The translations under genes were made by a program, and so were the position numbers. A model generated the notes under the pieces. It made no database searches and was not told where the DNA came from. It worked only from the letters and a program-made list of their open reading frames with translations. Below are positions 10,925-21,445 of a DNA stretch of 64,000 bases, one piece after another. This DNA is from Vanessa cardui. Its lineage: Eukaryota > Arthropoda > Insecta > Lepidoptera > Nymphalidae. The stretch spans positions 11,817,318-11,881,317 of the forward strand of contig NC_061131.1 in the NCBI RefSeq assembly GCF_905220365.1, written 5' to 3'. Numbering within the stretch: the stretch's first letter is position 1; each line of letters starts with the position of its first letter.

Positions 10925-11100
10925 TAGCGGTGAAGGAAAACATCGTGAGGAATTGCACGTGACAAATTTCATAGAAATTCTGCCACATGTGTAATTACAA
11001 CCCGCATTGGAACAGCGTGGTGGAATATGTTCCAAACATTCTCCTCAAAAGGAGGCCTTTAGCCCAGCAGTGGGAATTTGCAGGCTGCTGTTGATAGTTA
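10925..11100 (+). repeat. LR-B SINE, 3' half
   Basis: 5'-truncated LR-B beginning at GCGGTGAAGGAAAACATCGT and keeping the CCGCATTGGAACAGCGTGG and CCCAGCAGTGGGAA blocks. Confidence 0.85.
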
Positions 11101-11221
11101 TATATTAACTTGTTGATAGTTACAATGATAGTAATTATACTTAATATAATAGGTTGGGGAAAAAGTTTCTTCGTATTTTATATGAAAATTCAAAAAGTTT
11201 TTTTTATAGTTTATATACTTT

Positions 11222-11510
11222 GTGGTAGGCTTTGTGCGAGCCCGTCTGGGTAGGAACCACCCATTCATCAGTTATTCTACCGCCAAATAACAGTAGTCAG
11301 TATTGTTGTGTTCCGGTTTGAAGGGTGAGTGAGCCAGTGTAACTACAGGCACAAGGGACATAACATCTTAGTTCCCAAGGTTAGTGGCGCAGTGACGATG
11401 TAAGGAATAGTTAAAATTTCTCACAGCGTCATTGTCTATGGGTGATGGTGACCACTTACCATCAGGTGGCCCATATGCTCGTCCGCCAACCTATACCATA
11501 AAAAAAAACA
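11222..11510 (+). repeat. LR-A repeat inserted in the mariner
   Basis: Full LR-A from GGTAGGCTTTGTGCGAGCC to an A-rich end after CCTATACCATA, directly beside the transposase stop codon. Its position inside the mariner shows that this LR-A copy is younger than the mariner insertion. Confidence 0.9.
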
Positions 11511-11522
11511 AAAAACATTTGA

Positions 11523-12534
11523 CTAAAGTATGTAGGTGCCATTTTGTTCCATAACTTTTTGCCATCTTGTTGGTAGTGACATGATCCCATTGCTGTAAAA
11601 ATTTTGGGGCTTCTGATCGAAAAACTGCGACAAGTGGTTTTGGCAGTCCTCTCGTGATGTTAACCTGACACTGCCTAAGGAATTCTGCAGAGACCGAAAC
11701 AGATGAAAATCTGAAGGTGCAAGGTCAGGACTATACGGCAGATGCATTAATACCTCGCAGCCAAACTCTCGTAATTTTTGTTGAGTGGCTAAAGATGTGT
11801 GAGGTCTAGCGTTGTCATGGTGAAAAACCACACCCCTTCTGTTGATCAATTCTGGCCGCTTTCTCTCAATTTCTTGCTTCAATCTCATCAATTGTTCGCA
11901 ATACAGTTCTGAATCGATGGTCCTGCCGGGCGGTAAGAGCTCATAATGAATGATGCCCCTCCAATCCCACCATACACACAGCATTACTTGTTGCGAGTTA
12001 ATCCGGGTTTTGCCACAGTCTGTGAAGCTTGACCGGCCTTTGACCACGATCTTTTTCGCACGTTCTTGTCGTATGTGATCCACTTTTCATCACCAGTTAT
12101 CAGCTTCTTCAAAAATGGTTCGGTTTCATTACGTCGTAATAAAGAATCACAAATGAGTACACGGTTCATTAGGTTTCTTTCAGTGAGTTCATGAGGCACC
12201 CATATATCGAGCTTTTTTGTGTACCCAGCTTTATTCAAATGAGTCAAAACCGTTTTGTGGTCAATTGCCAGTTCTTCAGCTACATCGTAACTACTAATAT
12301 GCCGATCTTGCTCCACTTTTTCAAAAATGGCATCAATTTTGTCCGTAACAGGGCGACCAGAGCGAGATGCATCTTTGATATCAAAATTTCCGGCTTGAAA
12401 ACGCTTAAACCAAACTTGCGCTACTCTCACAGATACTGCATTAGGTCCATAAACATCACAATTTTTTTTCGCGCCTTGAGTTGCATTTTTACCTTTTTTC
12501 AACCGACTTCCAAAAGGAGGAGGTTATCAATTCG

Positions 12535-12573
<39 letters not shown>

Positions 12574-13171
12574 GTTACCTCATAACTTTTCACTGGGTGG
12601 ACCGATTTTGATAATTTTTTTTTTTGTTTGAAAGGTAGTGCTTCCCGTGGGGTCCCATTTTTTTTATTTTTTTTCCGATGATGGTATCCATGTGAAAACG
12701 TCATAAGTCTTAAATTTGCATTAAGTATATGTCTTATATTTGGAGTCGGTGTCAGTCAACCCTATACTATACCTATCAAAAAACAATACGAGAATACTTT
12801 AAGAAATGTTTCTTACAAATTACCTTTTATACGATATTATACTGGCTCAATCAAGAGGCTCGTATCGCTTCTTTCTTTTGATTGTTGAAGCGTGTGCCTG
12901 TGGCTGACACCGGCTCCAAATATAACAATAATTATAACTACATGATATAATCGTTAATCGACTTTTAAGTAGTCTAATATTTTTCATTTCATTTAACTCA
13001 GGAAGACTCTAAAAAATATGTTGAATACGCAATTATTTTTATTACTTTTTCGTGCATATTCATTTGTTTTAAAATAGTGTTTTGTTTGAAGTCGGTTTTT
13101 CTTTTTGTTAAAATTTTATTTATATAGTAAAATTTTAAAATGTATCGAATTTCTTCTTTAGATTCACTCAT
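11523..13171 (-). pseudogene. mariner transposase, broken by insertion and frameshift
   Basis: Cut-and-paste transposase of the mariner (DD34D) type. Translation starts at 13171 and the first 16 codons (MSESKEEIRYILKFYY) end at 13124. The frame resumes at 12499 with KKGKNATQ after a 624-bp inserted FB derivative. The helix-turn-helix region has WFKRFQAGNFDIKD and SGRPVTDK, followed by the WVPHEL and GDEKW motifs. Near 11985-11987 the frame is lost (LTRNK then a stop) and continues as VMLCVWWDW in another frame, as if one G were missing. The catalytic part is clear: D in GDEKW, D in HHDNARPH, and D in YSPDLAPSD, with exactly 34 residues between the last two. The three pieces add to about 341 residues, close to the usual length. 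N-terminal and motif style resemble cecropia-type mariners of moths; that assignment is from memory. Confidence 0.93.
12500..13123 (+). mobile_element. FB element copy B, internally deleted, inside mariner
   Basis: Carries the FB 5' end (AACCGACTTCCAAAAGGAGG and T-run, about 12501-12735), then jumps to the foldback loop (GGAGTCGGTGTCAGTCAACC) and the complete right arm ending GAAGTCGGTTTTTC and TTTTATTTA. The left arm and about 0.9 kb of body are missing. Because both outer ends are present and flanked by mariner codons, this copy defines the two ends of the FB family. Confidence 0.85.
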
Positions 13172-13584
13172 TTTAACAACAACAAAAACAAATGAAAATC
13201 ACACAAATTCCTAATTTGAATTTGGAAGTGCCTTCTTTAAAATTAAAACTTTTTAATGATACCAAAACCAGCCAGATACAAATGGTATAGCCAAAGAGAT
13301 TTTATTACATGTTCATACATACTATATGCGAAAAGACTTTTTCCCCAACCTAAATACATCGTTATATTAAGAGCTTTTATATTTATTATTAAAATAAATG
13401 ATAATAAATATGATGTTAGAAAATATAAATCTTATTTTATCCTGTAAATGCTACTTACTAATGACAGAAAAAGTAAAAACTAATAGATAAACGAAATGCT
13501 CGAGATGTATTTCGCTCCAGACTTAAGGAACGGCTACACTCGTGGAACGGCGAAGCAAAGGTTTTACTAATAGACCTAACTATA

Positions 13585-13765
13585 AGTTATAATCTGAACT
13601 AACAATATAAATGTGAAAAAATCTGGATGTTTGTTTGTCTGTTACTCTTTGAGAGCTTAATCGCTGAACCAAATTTAAAAAACCAAATGAAACAAGCTTA
13701 AACCCCGATGAAGACAAATACCACGATTTGATAAAAGCAGCCCCCTGCTTACGTCGGTTCAACTT
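13585..13765 (+). repeat. LR-F repeat, diverged
   Basis: AACAATATAAATGTGAAAAA, GTTTGTTTGTCTGTTACTC and ACCAAATGAAACAAGC follow the LR-F order. Its 3' part is duplicated in tandem (see 13690-13925). Confidence 0.55.
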
Positions 13766-13925
13766 ACGTTGAACAATGTTTTGACATAGATCCTAAAATA
13801 TTTAAAAAAAAAATGTTATGAAACTAGCTTAAGCCCCAAGGAAAAGCGAAGGCCACTTTTTAATACAGACCTTCCTCGGCCCACGTCGTTTCAAGTTACG
13901 TTGAACAATGTTTTGACACTATTCC
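13690..13925 (+). repeat. diverged tandem duplication, about 115-bp unit
   Basis: Two adjacent units share AAACAAGCTTAAACCCC / AAACTAGCTTAAGCCCC, a CCCTGCTTACGTCG / TCCTCGGCCCACGTCG segment and TTACGTTGAACAATGTTTTG. The first ends near 13790 and the second near 13920. Confidence 0.6.
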
Positions 13926-14094
13926 TCAAGCATACGTTAATTATTTCGAATTCAAAATTCAAAAATTTAATTCATTAATTTAATTTAAATTTAAATAAAA
14001 ACGAAACTACCATGTCTAGACTTAGGTCTTTTCGATTTATGTCGAGTATTTCGAGAAACATGCTATAAGTACAAGGACTAGCTGTACTTAAAAT

Positions 14095-14285
14095 CCCCGG
14101 AGAGCCAGCACTTGTTGATATATGATTGAGTCAGTAACTGCGGAACAAGAGCCATAACATCTTGGCTGCCACGGTTGGTAGAACATTGTCGATGAAGGAA
14201 AGGTTTGATATTTCTGACAACGCCGATGATTAAAACTTATTATCAGTTGACCAATTTATCCGTCAACCTACACACATATATTATG
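14095..14285 (+). repeat. LR-A repeat, decayed
   Basis: GAGCCATAACATCTTGGCTG, CCACGGTTGGTAGAACATTG and TGACCAATTTATCCGTCAAC preserve LR-A order with many substitutions. Confidence 0.55.
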
Positions 14286-14894
14286 AGTAATACAAAGCTT
14301 TTGGATGTCGCGTAGCATAGCTTTAGCTTCACTCGATCACGTTGATGGACTCCGATCTTTATTCCGAGATAAATCGGATGTCGTTTGTTATTAAAAACAC
14401 TTTTGTCCAATTCTCGCTGAGAGCTGTCAGCGATTAAGCCGTTTGTTTGCTTCGATTTAAATACGCCAAAGGGAAAATTTTTACCTCGTTAAAATACGAG
14501 AAGTTATCGAATAAATATGCTTTGAATTGGATTAATTATTTGTTTAAATAGCAAATATTTTAGAATAGAAATGACAAAAGTAATTATTATTTGTTTTAAA
14601 GTAATATAACGGATATTTTACCAACAAAGTTGAGAAAAGAGTTTTGAATGACTTTTTTAAATATTTCATCTAAAGTGTTATTTTTGTTTTTGTAGTATAC
14701 CAGAGGACTTTGACACTCGTTGACGGGCTCTAATTATATTTGTATAAAACTGGTCTCAGATACTTTATTCTTAGGTTTTTCTTAGGTCTTAGGTACTTGC
14801 GTTAAGCGGCTCAGGACAAAGATGGCAGTTATTAATAAAGATAGTTTCATTATAGCCTCAGATCATCAAACAAAAGGCAGGAGCTTGCCTAACA
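14286..14894. other. intergenic DNA, nothing recognised
   Basis: No coding or repeat signal was recognised; the 14300-14470 part is somewhat less AT-rich. Confidence 0.4.
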
Positions 14895-15112
14895 TTATAG
14901 TAAAGCAAAAAGTTAGTATTGTTATATCCGCTTTGAAGGGCGAATGAGCCAGTGTTACTATAGTTACAAGGACCGTTTAAACTCCCAAAGTAATTGGCAC
15001 TTTGACGATGTTTGAAATGGTTAATATATCTTACAGTGCCAATATCTACAGCCGAAGATAATTATTAATCGGTATGTGGCCCATTTTCCAATCAACCTAT
15101 CTGTAACATAAA
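14895..15112 (+). repeat. LR-A repeat, decayed
   Basis: GAAGGGCGAATGAGCCAGTG, ACAAGGACCGTTTAAACTCC and ATGTGGCCCATTTTCCAATC follow LR-A order; the copy is old. Confidence 0.55.
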
Positions 15113-15302
15113 AATAAAGATATAAATACAAAAACATTTATCGGTAAAAATAATAATGAGTACCGATGCATTAAGCTAAGCGAGAAATCTCTGTTCAACG
15201 GATCACTGAATCATGGAATGTGAAACCATTGAAGTACTTGAGTATGTACATGTACGGGTTCTACTTAGAAAATGTACTTCAGTGTTATTACATAATAATA
15301 TC

Positions 15303-15572
15303 CATATATGGGCCATCGCCCAGTGGCTAGAACGCGTCCATCTTAACCGATGATTTCGGGTTTAAACCTAGGCTAGCACCTATGTATATATGTGCTTAAT
15401 TTGTGTTTATAATTCATTTCGTCCTCGGCGGTAACGGAAAACATTGTCAGGAAACCTGCATGTATATAAGTTGAGTGAAGCGTGGTGGAATATGTTCCAA
15501 ACCCTCTCTTTAATGGGATCGGAGATCTTAGCCCAGCAGTGGGAATTTTACGTGCTGTTACTTTATTCATAT
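15303..15572 (+). repeat. LR-B SINE with internal deletion
   Basis: Head GGCCATCGCCCAGTGGCTAG and B-box region TTTCGGGTTTAAACC are present. The segment between CCTGCATGT and GCGTGGTGGAATATGTTCC is deleted, and the tail GTGCTGTTACTTTATTC remains. Confidence 0.8.
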
Positions 15573-16299
15573 ATAAAATTTCATCTCGATGTTTTATTTT
15601 TTCTTCAATTTCCAGATTTCTTATCAGTAAAATAATATTTTTATGAATAATATGCCTTATTTATAATATTTTATTGACTTTTATTTTATTTTTAAAATTT
15701 ATGAAAAGGTCAACTAAAAATACCTGTGGAATATTATTGTAGAAGCGAATACTGCGAAACAGGAAGAATATACTGACGTCGCGAAGGCGGAATCTAGATT
15801 TTATAAGTTAACCTTTTCTCCTCGTGCCCAAGCAAAGATTGTTACTGTTTTTATTTGATGATTTAATATATTAAATACATAGAAATATCTAAAAATAATC
15901 TACATTATACTCATGGAAAGAAAAGGTGTAATCATAAGCCAATTAACAAAACAAAACTTGACTCATCAGGATTACAGACTTCCCGTCACGTTTTCTTGTA
16001 AATAGAAAGATTGATTCCAAAAGAAACTTTTGGGGAGAATAGTTACAAGATTACATAGCAAGGAATTAAATGAAATGCTCATTCGCCGTATATCTTTATA
16101 TCTATAGAAATTAAAATGTAATGAATTACTGCAGAGCTTTTATATATCGTGAAATTTTCGGAAAAAGGTGTGAATAAGCCATTATGTGAGTGTCAATGTT
16201 TTTAAAAAAAATCATAAAAGAAATTAACAGTTCTTATCAGCCATAAATTCTTGTATTATAAATAATCTTAAAATTGTAAGTAAATAATGTTATCATTTT
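15573..16299. other. intergenic DNA, nothing recognised
   Basis: AT-rich; no gene or repeat family was recognised. Confidence 0.45.
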
Positions 16300-16540
16300 G
16301 ACGACCTCCATGGTCGAGTGGTGTGTACACCGGTTTTCATGGGTACGCCGCTCTGAGGTCCCGGGCTCGATTCCCGGCCGAGTCGATGTAGATTACCATT
16401 AGTTTTCTATGTTGTCTTGGGTCTGGGTGTTTGTGGTACCGTCGTTACTTCTGATTTCCATAACACAAGTGCTTCAGCTACTTACATTGGGATCAGAGTA
16501 ATGTATGTGATGTTGTCTCATATTTATTTATTGATTTATT
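16300..16540 (+). repeat. LR-C tRNA-derived SINE, full length
   Basis: GACGACCTCCATGGTCGAGT head, GTCCCGGGCTCGATTCCCGG B-box region, GGTACCGTCGTTACTTCTG body and TTTATTTATT tail are all intact. Confidence 0.9.
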
Positions 16541-16549
16541 TATTTGCAA

Positions 16550-16738
16550 AACAAACCACATATAACGTGGTTATCATGCGTTGGACAAAAAAGTAGCCTA
16601 TGTCCTTCCCTGGAGTTCAAATTTGCTTCATACTAAATTTCTTTCAAATTAGCTTCAGTAGTTTAGCAATAAAAGAGCAACGGACAGATAGACAAAGTTA
16701 CTTTTATATTTATAAATAAGTATATTAGTATAGATTAG
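16550..16738 (-). repeat. LR-F repeat, inverted
   Basis: Minus-strand LR-F: CTATGTCCTTCCCTGGAGTT, CAAATTTGCTTCATAC, and GACAGATAGACAAAGTTAC are the reverse of the family blocks. Confidence 0.7.
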
Positions 16739-16885
16739 TAATAAGGCTTTGTTAACGCCAGACGGGTAGGTATCAATATACGCATTCGCCTACGTACAAA
16801 CATAATGATACTAATTAGACGCGACAATTAGTATTATTATGTTTCGGGTTGAAGGGTGAGTAAACCAGTCAAATTCGCAGGATAA
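16739..16885 (+). repeat. LR-A repeat, decayed 5' part
   Basis: AAGGCTTTGTTAACGCCAGA, CGGGTAGGTATC and CGGGTTGAAGGGTGAGTAAA match the start of LR-A. Confidence 0.5.
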
Positions 16886-17114
16886 TCTTGTTCACTTAAA
16901 ATTTTGTTCACAATTATTACATTACGCGACATAATACTCATCTCGGATGCAGTTTTTCAAAGTTAAGCTCAAACTTTGTTTTCAATTGAGAACAATGCAT
17001 TATCCTGGTAATTATCAGTACAGTGTGTTGTAAAATTTTCTCAAGTAATGGAAATACCTAATAATACTCATTTATGTTAAAATTTCCGATTATCATGTTA
17101 TCGATCAGGTACCT

Positions 17115-17200
17115 TTTTTTCGGAAAAATCCAGCGATACCTTCTCCGTTTTTTCAGTGAGGGCCACAGGTTCGCTTTAGCATGCTACTGTGACGATCTTA
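17115..17200 (+). repeat. fragment related to 44790-44860
   Basis: GGCCACAGGTTCGCTTTAGC followed by ATGCTACTGTGACG parallels GCCACGGGATCGCTTACGC and ATGCTACCGTGACG near 44820, so both come from one interspersed element. Confidence 0.55.
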
Positions 17201-17454
17201 TTGATTATCTGCTTAATCTTCTTTGAATGCGAACAAGTTTCGTATTACGTATGTATTTGATTTTATTTGTGACGTTTTATTAAAAAATACAAAGATTGTA
17301 AATAACGATTTGAAATCTGAGCGAAGCATCATTGAGCTTTTATGTGCATGATCCCAGAATATAATCTTCTTATCTATAAATTTTTAGTCTTTTGCCGATT
17401 AAATACGATATACAAACCACATTATATATAAAAATATATATATGTAGTAAATTC

Positions 17455-17570
17455 TTCTTTGTAGAACCTATTTTTCGAACCGGTGTTAGCTTTAAATTTA
17501 CTTCGACACAGTAACATGACGAAAAGTGCTGTTATGGGTCTACTTAAATAAAGTATATTTTGTTTTTTAC
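17455..17570 (-). repeat. LR-H repeat fragment, inverted
   Basis: TTCGAACCGGTGTTAGCTTT and GGGTCTACTTAAATAAAGT mirror the CGGTTCGGAA and TTTATTCAAGTAGGC blocks of LR-H. Confidence 0.5.
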
Positions 17571-18360
17571 CCGTTATTCAGAATTGCCGTCGGTTCCAAC
17601 CCTTTCCTCGTCCTAACTTAACCTGCTGTTCAATATATACCTAACACAAACTAGATTTATAAGCAGAACTGTTACCTAATATATGAAACACTGAAAGTGG
17701 CTTTAAAAATAAAATCGAACTTGTATTAACATTGCTGTTTTGTTAGACTCGATTTGATAACCTTGTTTTCCTACGCATCGATCAATCAAAATAGCGGACT
17801 GAATGTCAAAATGAAATGATCGTGCCTTGTGATATGATGCCGACATCTCCCTTGTGTTTGCCTCGCGTAAAGTAAATCGAGGGTTCAGGCTATTTGTATT
17901 AAGCGTCATCTGACTGATATGAAGCTATATACATATTCGGAATCGATAAATATTCGATTTCATAGTGATCTTAGCAAATTGATATTTGCCAAGTCATAAT
18001 TATAAAAATCATACTTGATTTATTTGCATTTTTGGAAATTAGTAGTCTGTCACCAAGTTGCGTGCCTTATCTTCAAATAGTCCATGATTTACTGAATAAA
18101 TCGGCAAAACCCTGAAATTCATCACTTCGACAGATTTTAAAATACTAGAAAACAATTTTATTCTAGACGCCAATCTATATAATACACACTGTTTACTCTA
18201 ATTTCAAACAATTTACTTATGTACCTAAAGTGCTAGCCTGAGTCTATTTTTATATCAAAGTATTGTTAGCACATTTAGCGTAACACTAAAATAACACTTG
18301 AATGGCGGTTAAACCCTTTTTCCTGAACCTAAGCTTTTCAGTTTATAACTTTCATGGATG
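17571..18360. other. intergenic DNA, nothing recognised
   Basis: No gene or repeat was recognised; one minus-strand open frame of 68 codons (17703-17909) has no family features. Confidence 0.4.
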
Positions 18361-18427
18361 CTTGAATTATTTAGACTGTTTCTTCATTTAGAAACAGGCT
18401 AAATAATTCAAGGCTAAATAATTCAAG
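18361..18427. repeat. 23-bp-arm hairpin followed by tandem 15-mer
   Basis: Arm 18361-18383 pairs with 18390-18412 with a single mismatch around a 6-base loop (TCATTT). The right-arm end GCTAAATAATTCAAG is then repeated directly at 18413-18427. Confidence 0.8.
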
Positions 18428-18884
18428 GTCATTTTGTTATAAAACCTTTATTTCTGGTAAAATAATTATTTTATTTTCTATACCCATAAACTGCCGAAAT
18501 GCTAAATTATTCCCACATAATTGAATATAACTTTGATAAAATCTCATGTATAAATGGTTTAATCCAAACTATAGCGAGCATGACTTGTTTTAAAATATAC
18601 AGAAAAGATAAAGCGTTTCCAAGATGTATTGAAAAGCAGACAACTGCAACGCGGTGTCATTTATTATTGTCAGGAAAACTCGAAGCTACCTTTACAACCG
18701 CGATATCTTATAATTTTCTTTTTCCAGTGGTTGCTTTAAAAATAAACGGATTTATAATGCAGAAACGATTTTTGTTCTGCACTTTATTTAGAAAATAGTG
18801 CATTCGATATCAAAGGTAAACTTCATGCCTGAAGGAATTATCTATTGAAAATTTCGATCGTAAAACTATGAGGTGCCACTTTCG

Positions 18885-19255
18885 GATATAGGTATGTAAA
18901 ACAGGTAGCTAATCTAGCCATCGCGATCTAGAAATGTCTACGATTTGTCATAACGCCATCTAGTATTCATTATGTATGCATTATTTACTTGTACAATGTC
19001 TAATAAATTAACATTCTTTGAGTTTAATGAAATTACAAGAAACAAACGTCTTACTAAAAACACTGTGTGATTTTAAGCAATAGCAAAAAATATGTTTAAA
19101 TAAAACCGTATACGAAAGAAAGGAAAGGTTTTCTCTCTTTCTTTATCTGCGACGTTTTTGCCAGTGCACTCTACTCTAATCTGCGTAAAAGAACATCTTC
19201 TCGATCAGTGGCAGCACCATCCCGGTCATCTAATAGCTCACTCTAAACACACATA
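18885..19255 (+). repeat. interspersed sequence related to 34425-35150
   Basis: CCATCGCGATCTAGAAAT followed by TTGTCATAACGCCATCTAG resembles CCATCGCGATGTAGAAAT and ATCAGTCATCTAG near 34465. Further on, AAACCGTATACGAAAGAAAG resembles AAACCGTATAAAAAAGAAAG near 34999. The shared order indicates one old element family. Confidence 0.55.
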
Positions 19256-19603
19256 ATAATCATCAAAATCAGTCCTGACGTTAAGGACGACTTCAATAAC
19301 ATACATACGTACAGAATAATTATATAATTCATATACAACCTATTCGCTTACGGGCCAATTCCACTAAAGTAGATCTCATTCGTCAAAATCGATTGATCTG
19401 ATTCGATTCTATGACTGTAGATTATATCATACATACAAAATGGTTCATTATCGACCTTTGCTGAGTCTTGGACTAGTCGAATTAATGAATAATTTATCAT
19501 AAACTAAAATAACATATTATAGCAATGAATTTTATATATTACTTTAAAATATCGAACTATTAAGTTACTTGAATTAAGCAAACGAAATAAGTACTGCTGT
19601 GTA

Positions 19604-19905
19604 CAATGATGTTATAGTAAACAGATATGTTATTAACGCGCAAAAAGTGAAGATCGTCTTAATTGGGACGTTTTCCTTTAGTCGTTTTACGTAGTAATAT
19701 GTTATAATACATCATAATTGCGTAGTAATACGTTTTGCGTAATTAAAACATCTAGTTATCCCTTTTACTTATTGTTTTTATCAAGCTATCCTTTTTACTT
19801 TTAACGAAATGTAAAAATAAACTAAAATAAACGGTCCCCGGCGTGGCACACTTTTTTCTGTTGTTTAGTATGGATATAACATATCTGTTTATTAGAATAT
19901 CATTG
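19604..19905. mobile_element. hAT-like MITE, copy 1
   Basis: The ends are CAATGATGTTATAGTAAACA and, inverted at the other end, CAATGATATTCTAATAAACA, a terminal inverted repeat of about 27 bp. The flanks GCTGTGTA (19596-19603) and GCTATGTA (19906-19913) form an 8-bp target duplication with one difference. There is no coding capacity in 302 bp. A second copy at 52581-52796 has a perfect 8-bp duplication. Eight-base duplications and CA-starting ends fit the hAT superfamily. Confidence 0.88.
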
Positions 19906-19984
19906 GCTATGTATGTATATTATTTATTAGAAAAAATTGTTAAATTAATTTATATATATAAAATATAATTAAATTTGAAAAACA

Positions 19985-20092
19985 GCAATGTCCTGTAAGC
20001 TTCCCGGAGTAAACGTTCATGGGTTCATCGGTAATCATTCTAGATTTGGAAAGTCCCGTGCTCGTTTGCCACCGAAGCCACATAAAAGCTAT
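19985..20092 (+). mobile_element. decayed LINE 3' fragment
   Basis: GTTCATGGGTTCATCGGTAA, TCATTCTAGATTTGG and CGTGCTCGTTTGCCACCGAA resemble, with many changes, the tail near 9300-9385. Confidence 0.4.
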
Positions 20093-20141
20093 AGCTGCAT
20101 ATTATATGAGATATAATTTTTATTTTAAATAACCACTACAA

Positions 20142-20328
20142 CAACAGCCTGTAAATTCCCACTGCTGGGCTAAAGGCCTCCCTTTGAGGAGAAGGTTTGG
20201 AACATATTCCACCACGCTGTTCCAATGCGGGTTGGTGGAATACACATGTGGCAGAATTTTTATGAAATTTGTCACATGCAGGTTTCCTCACGATGTTTTC
20301 CTTCACCGCTGAGCACGAGATGAATTAT
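20142..20328 (-). repeat. LR-B SINE, inverted 3' half
   Basis: CAGCCTGTAAATTCCCACTG, CATATTCCACCACGCTGTTC and GGTTTCCTCACGATGTTTTC are reversed LR-B blocks; the tRNA-like head is missing. Confidence 0.85.
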
Positions 20329-21204
20329 AAAGGCAAATAACTACACAATAAAAGAATACATAGGTCATTTTGTCCACTTCTTAATATCCTTATAAAATAT
20401 CGTAATTAGTAGAAAATTACCTTTGATTTTGACTATTCGATGATATAAAATAACTTAAACAACTACAGACTTATTGTACATGCTTGGAAATTTGACTCAT
20501 CACCTGTGTTCGGTAAAATTCGTTTTTTTCTATAGCTATCTCTTTTTCTCTTAAATGTTAACTGCTTGCTTAAATTTATGCGACTGCGATTGTTTTATTT
20601 GAGTAAATTCGAAAACTAATTAAGTTTACTCACATACACTACGTAACTTATGAAGTAGTTATAGAATTCCAAATAGCAGCTGCAATTGAAACCCGCGCTG
20701 TGCCACCACAAATTGTTTTATAATATTTCCGTGTACATTTCTAATTACCTCAATGTTTTCCGTATAGCGTATAATTTTGTTACGAAAATACAATTTATAT
20801 GGAGACCATTAAAATAATTGTTATATTCTGTATGACATTTTATTAAATGACTTTTTGAAGAACACAAAAGCGATGTAGTTAACAACGTCCTCAAATTTCA
20901 TTAATTTCTTTGAACGTTTCATACAACTGTATGACAGTTATTTAATCTAACTTCAAAAGATGATTTCTGTATAGGGATGTATTTCAATAGCGACTCATTC
21001 CCTTTTTATTAATACTTTTATGACAAAGACTTAGTTAAATTGTATTCTATACTAGTTTGTACCTTCAGCTTCTACTACGTATGAGAGAAAAAGTTAATTT
21101 TAAATTTTCTTAATGAAATAGGTGGTTTTTTGATAATAGATGGTTAAGTGAGACTTCAAGGGACCTGCAATGCTGTTTCACTTTTATAAGTATTCCATTA
21201 ATCC
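20329..21204. other. intergenic DNA, nothing recognised
   Basis: AT-rich DNA with no recognised gene or repeat. Confidence 0.45.
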
Positions 21205-21445
21205 GGTGTCTCAAATATCCAAGTCATCATCATCATCATCATCATCAGCCCGTACCTGTCCACTGCTGGACATAGGAGGCCTATGTCCAGTCCAATCCAA
21301 TCCAAGTGCACGCCGCTGTGGTCTATGTGGTCTCCACTCTTGAACGCGTTTTCCCAAACGGTTGACGGTTCTATGGCAAATATGACCAGCCCACTGCCAC
21401 TTCAGCTTACTAATCCGATAGTATTGTTGACAGCTTAATAGACAG
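21205..21445 (-). mobile_element. non-LTR retrotransposon C-terminal remnant with (ATG)n tail (LR-G)
   Basis: On the minus strand the sequence reads RISKLKWQWAGHICHRT, then GKRVQEWRPHRPQRRALG, resembling the conserved end of lepidopteran non-LTR reverse transcriptases. On the + strand it begins with eight ATC units followed by AGCCCGTACCTGTCCACTGC, the usual trinucleotide tail. Only the last part of the polyprotein is left. Confidence 0.65.

Larger units (their letters stand above)
11152..13350 (-). mobile_element. mariner element (inactive) with nested insertions
   Basis: Flanked by TA on both sides (11150-11151 and 13351-13352). The ends are inverted repeats: GGTTGGGGAAAAAGT at the left and ACTTTTTCCCCAACC at the right, continuing imperfectly for about 28 bp. 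It encodes a DD34D transposase on the minus strand. Two later insertions sit inside: an LR-A copy (about 11222-11510) between the left end and the stop codon, and an FB deletion derivative (12500-13123) inside the transposase frame. Without them the element would be about 1.29 kb, the usual mariner size. Confidence 0.93.

Noticed and set aside
12191..12631. 146-codon + strand ORF
   Set aside because: It is the antisense shadow of the mariner transposase plus the T-run of FB copy B.
18499..18798. 99-codon + strand ORF starting with ATG
   Set aside because: Composition looks random for AT-rich DNA, with no domain, no conserved motif and no gene context.
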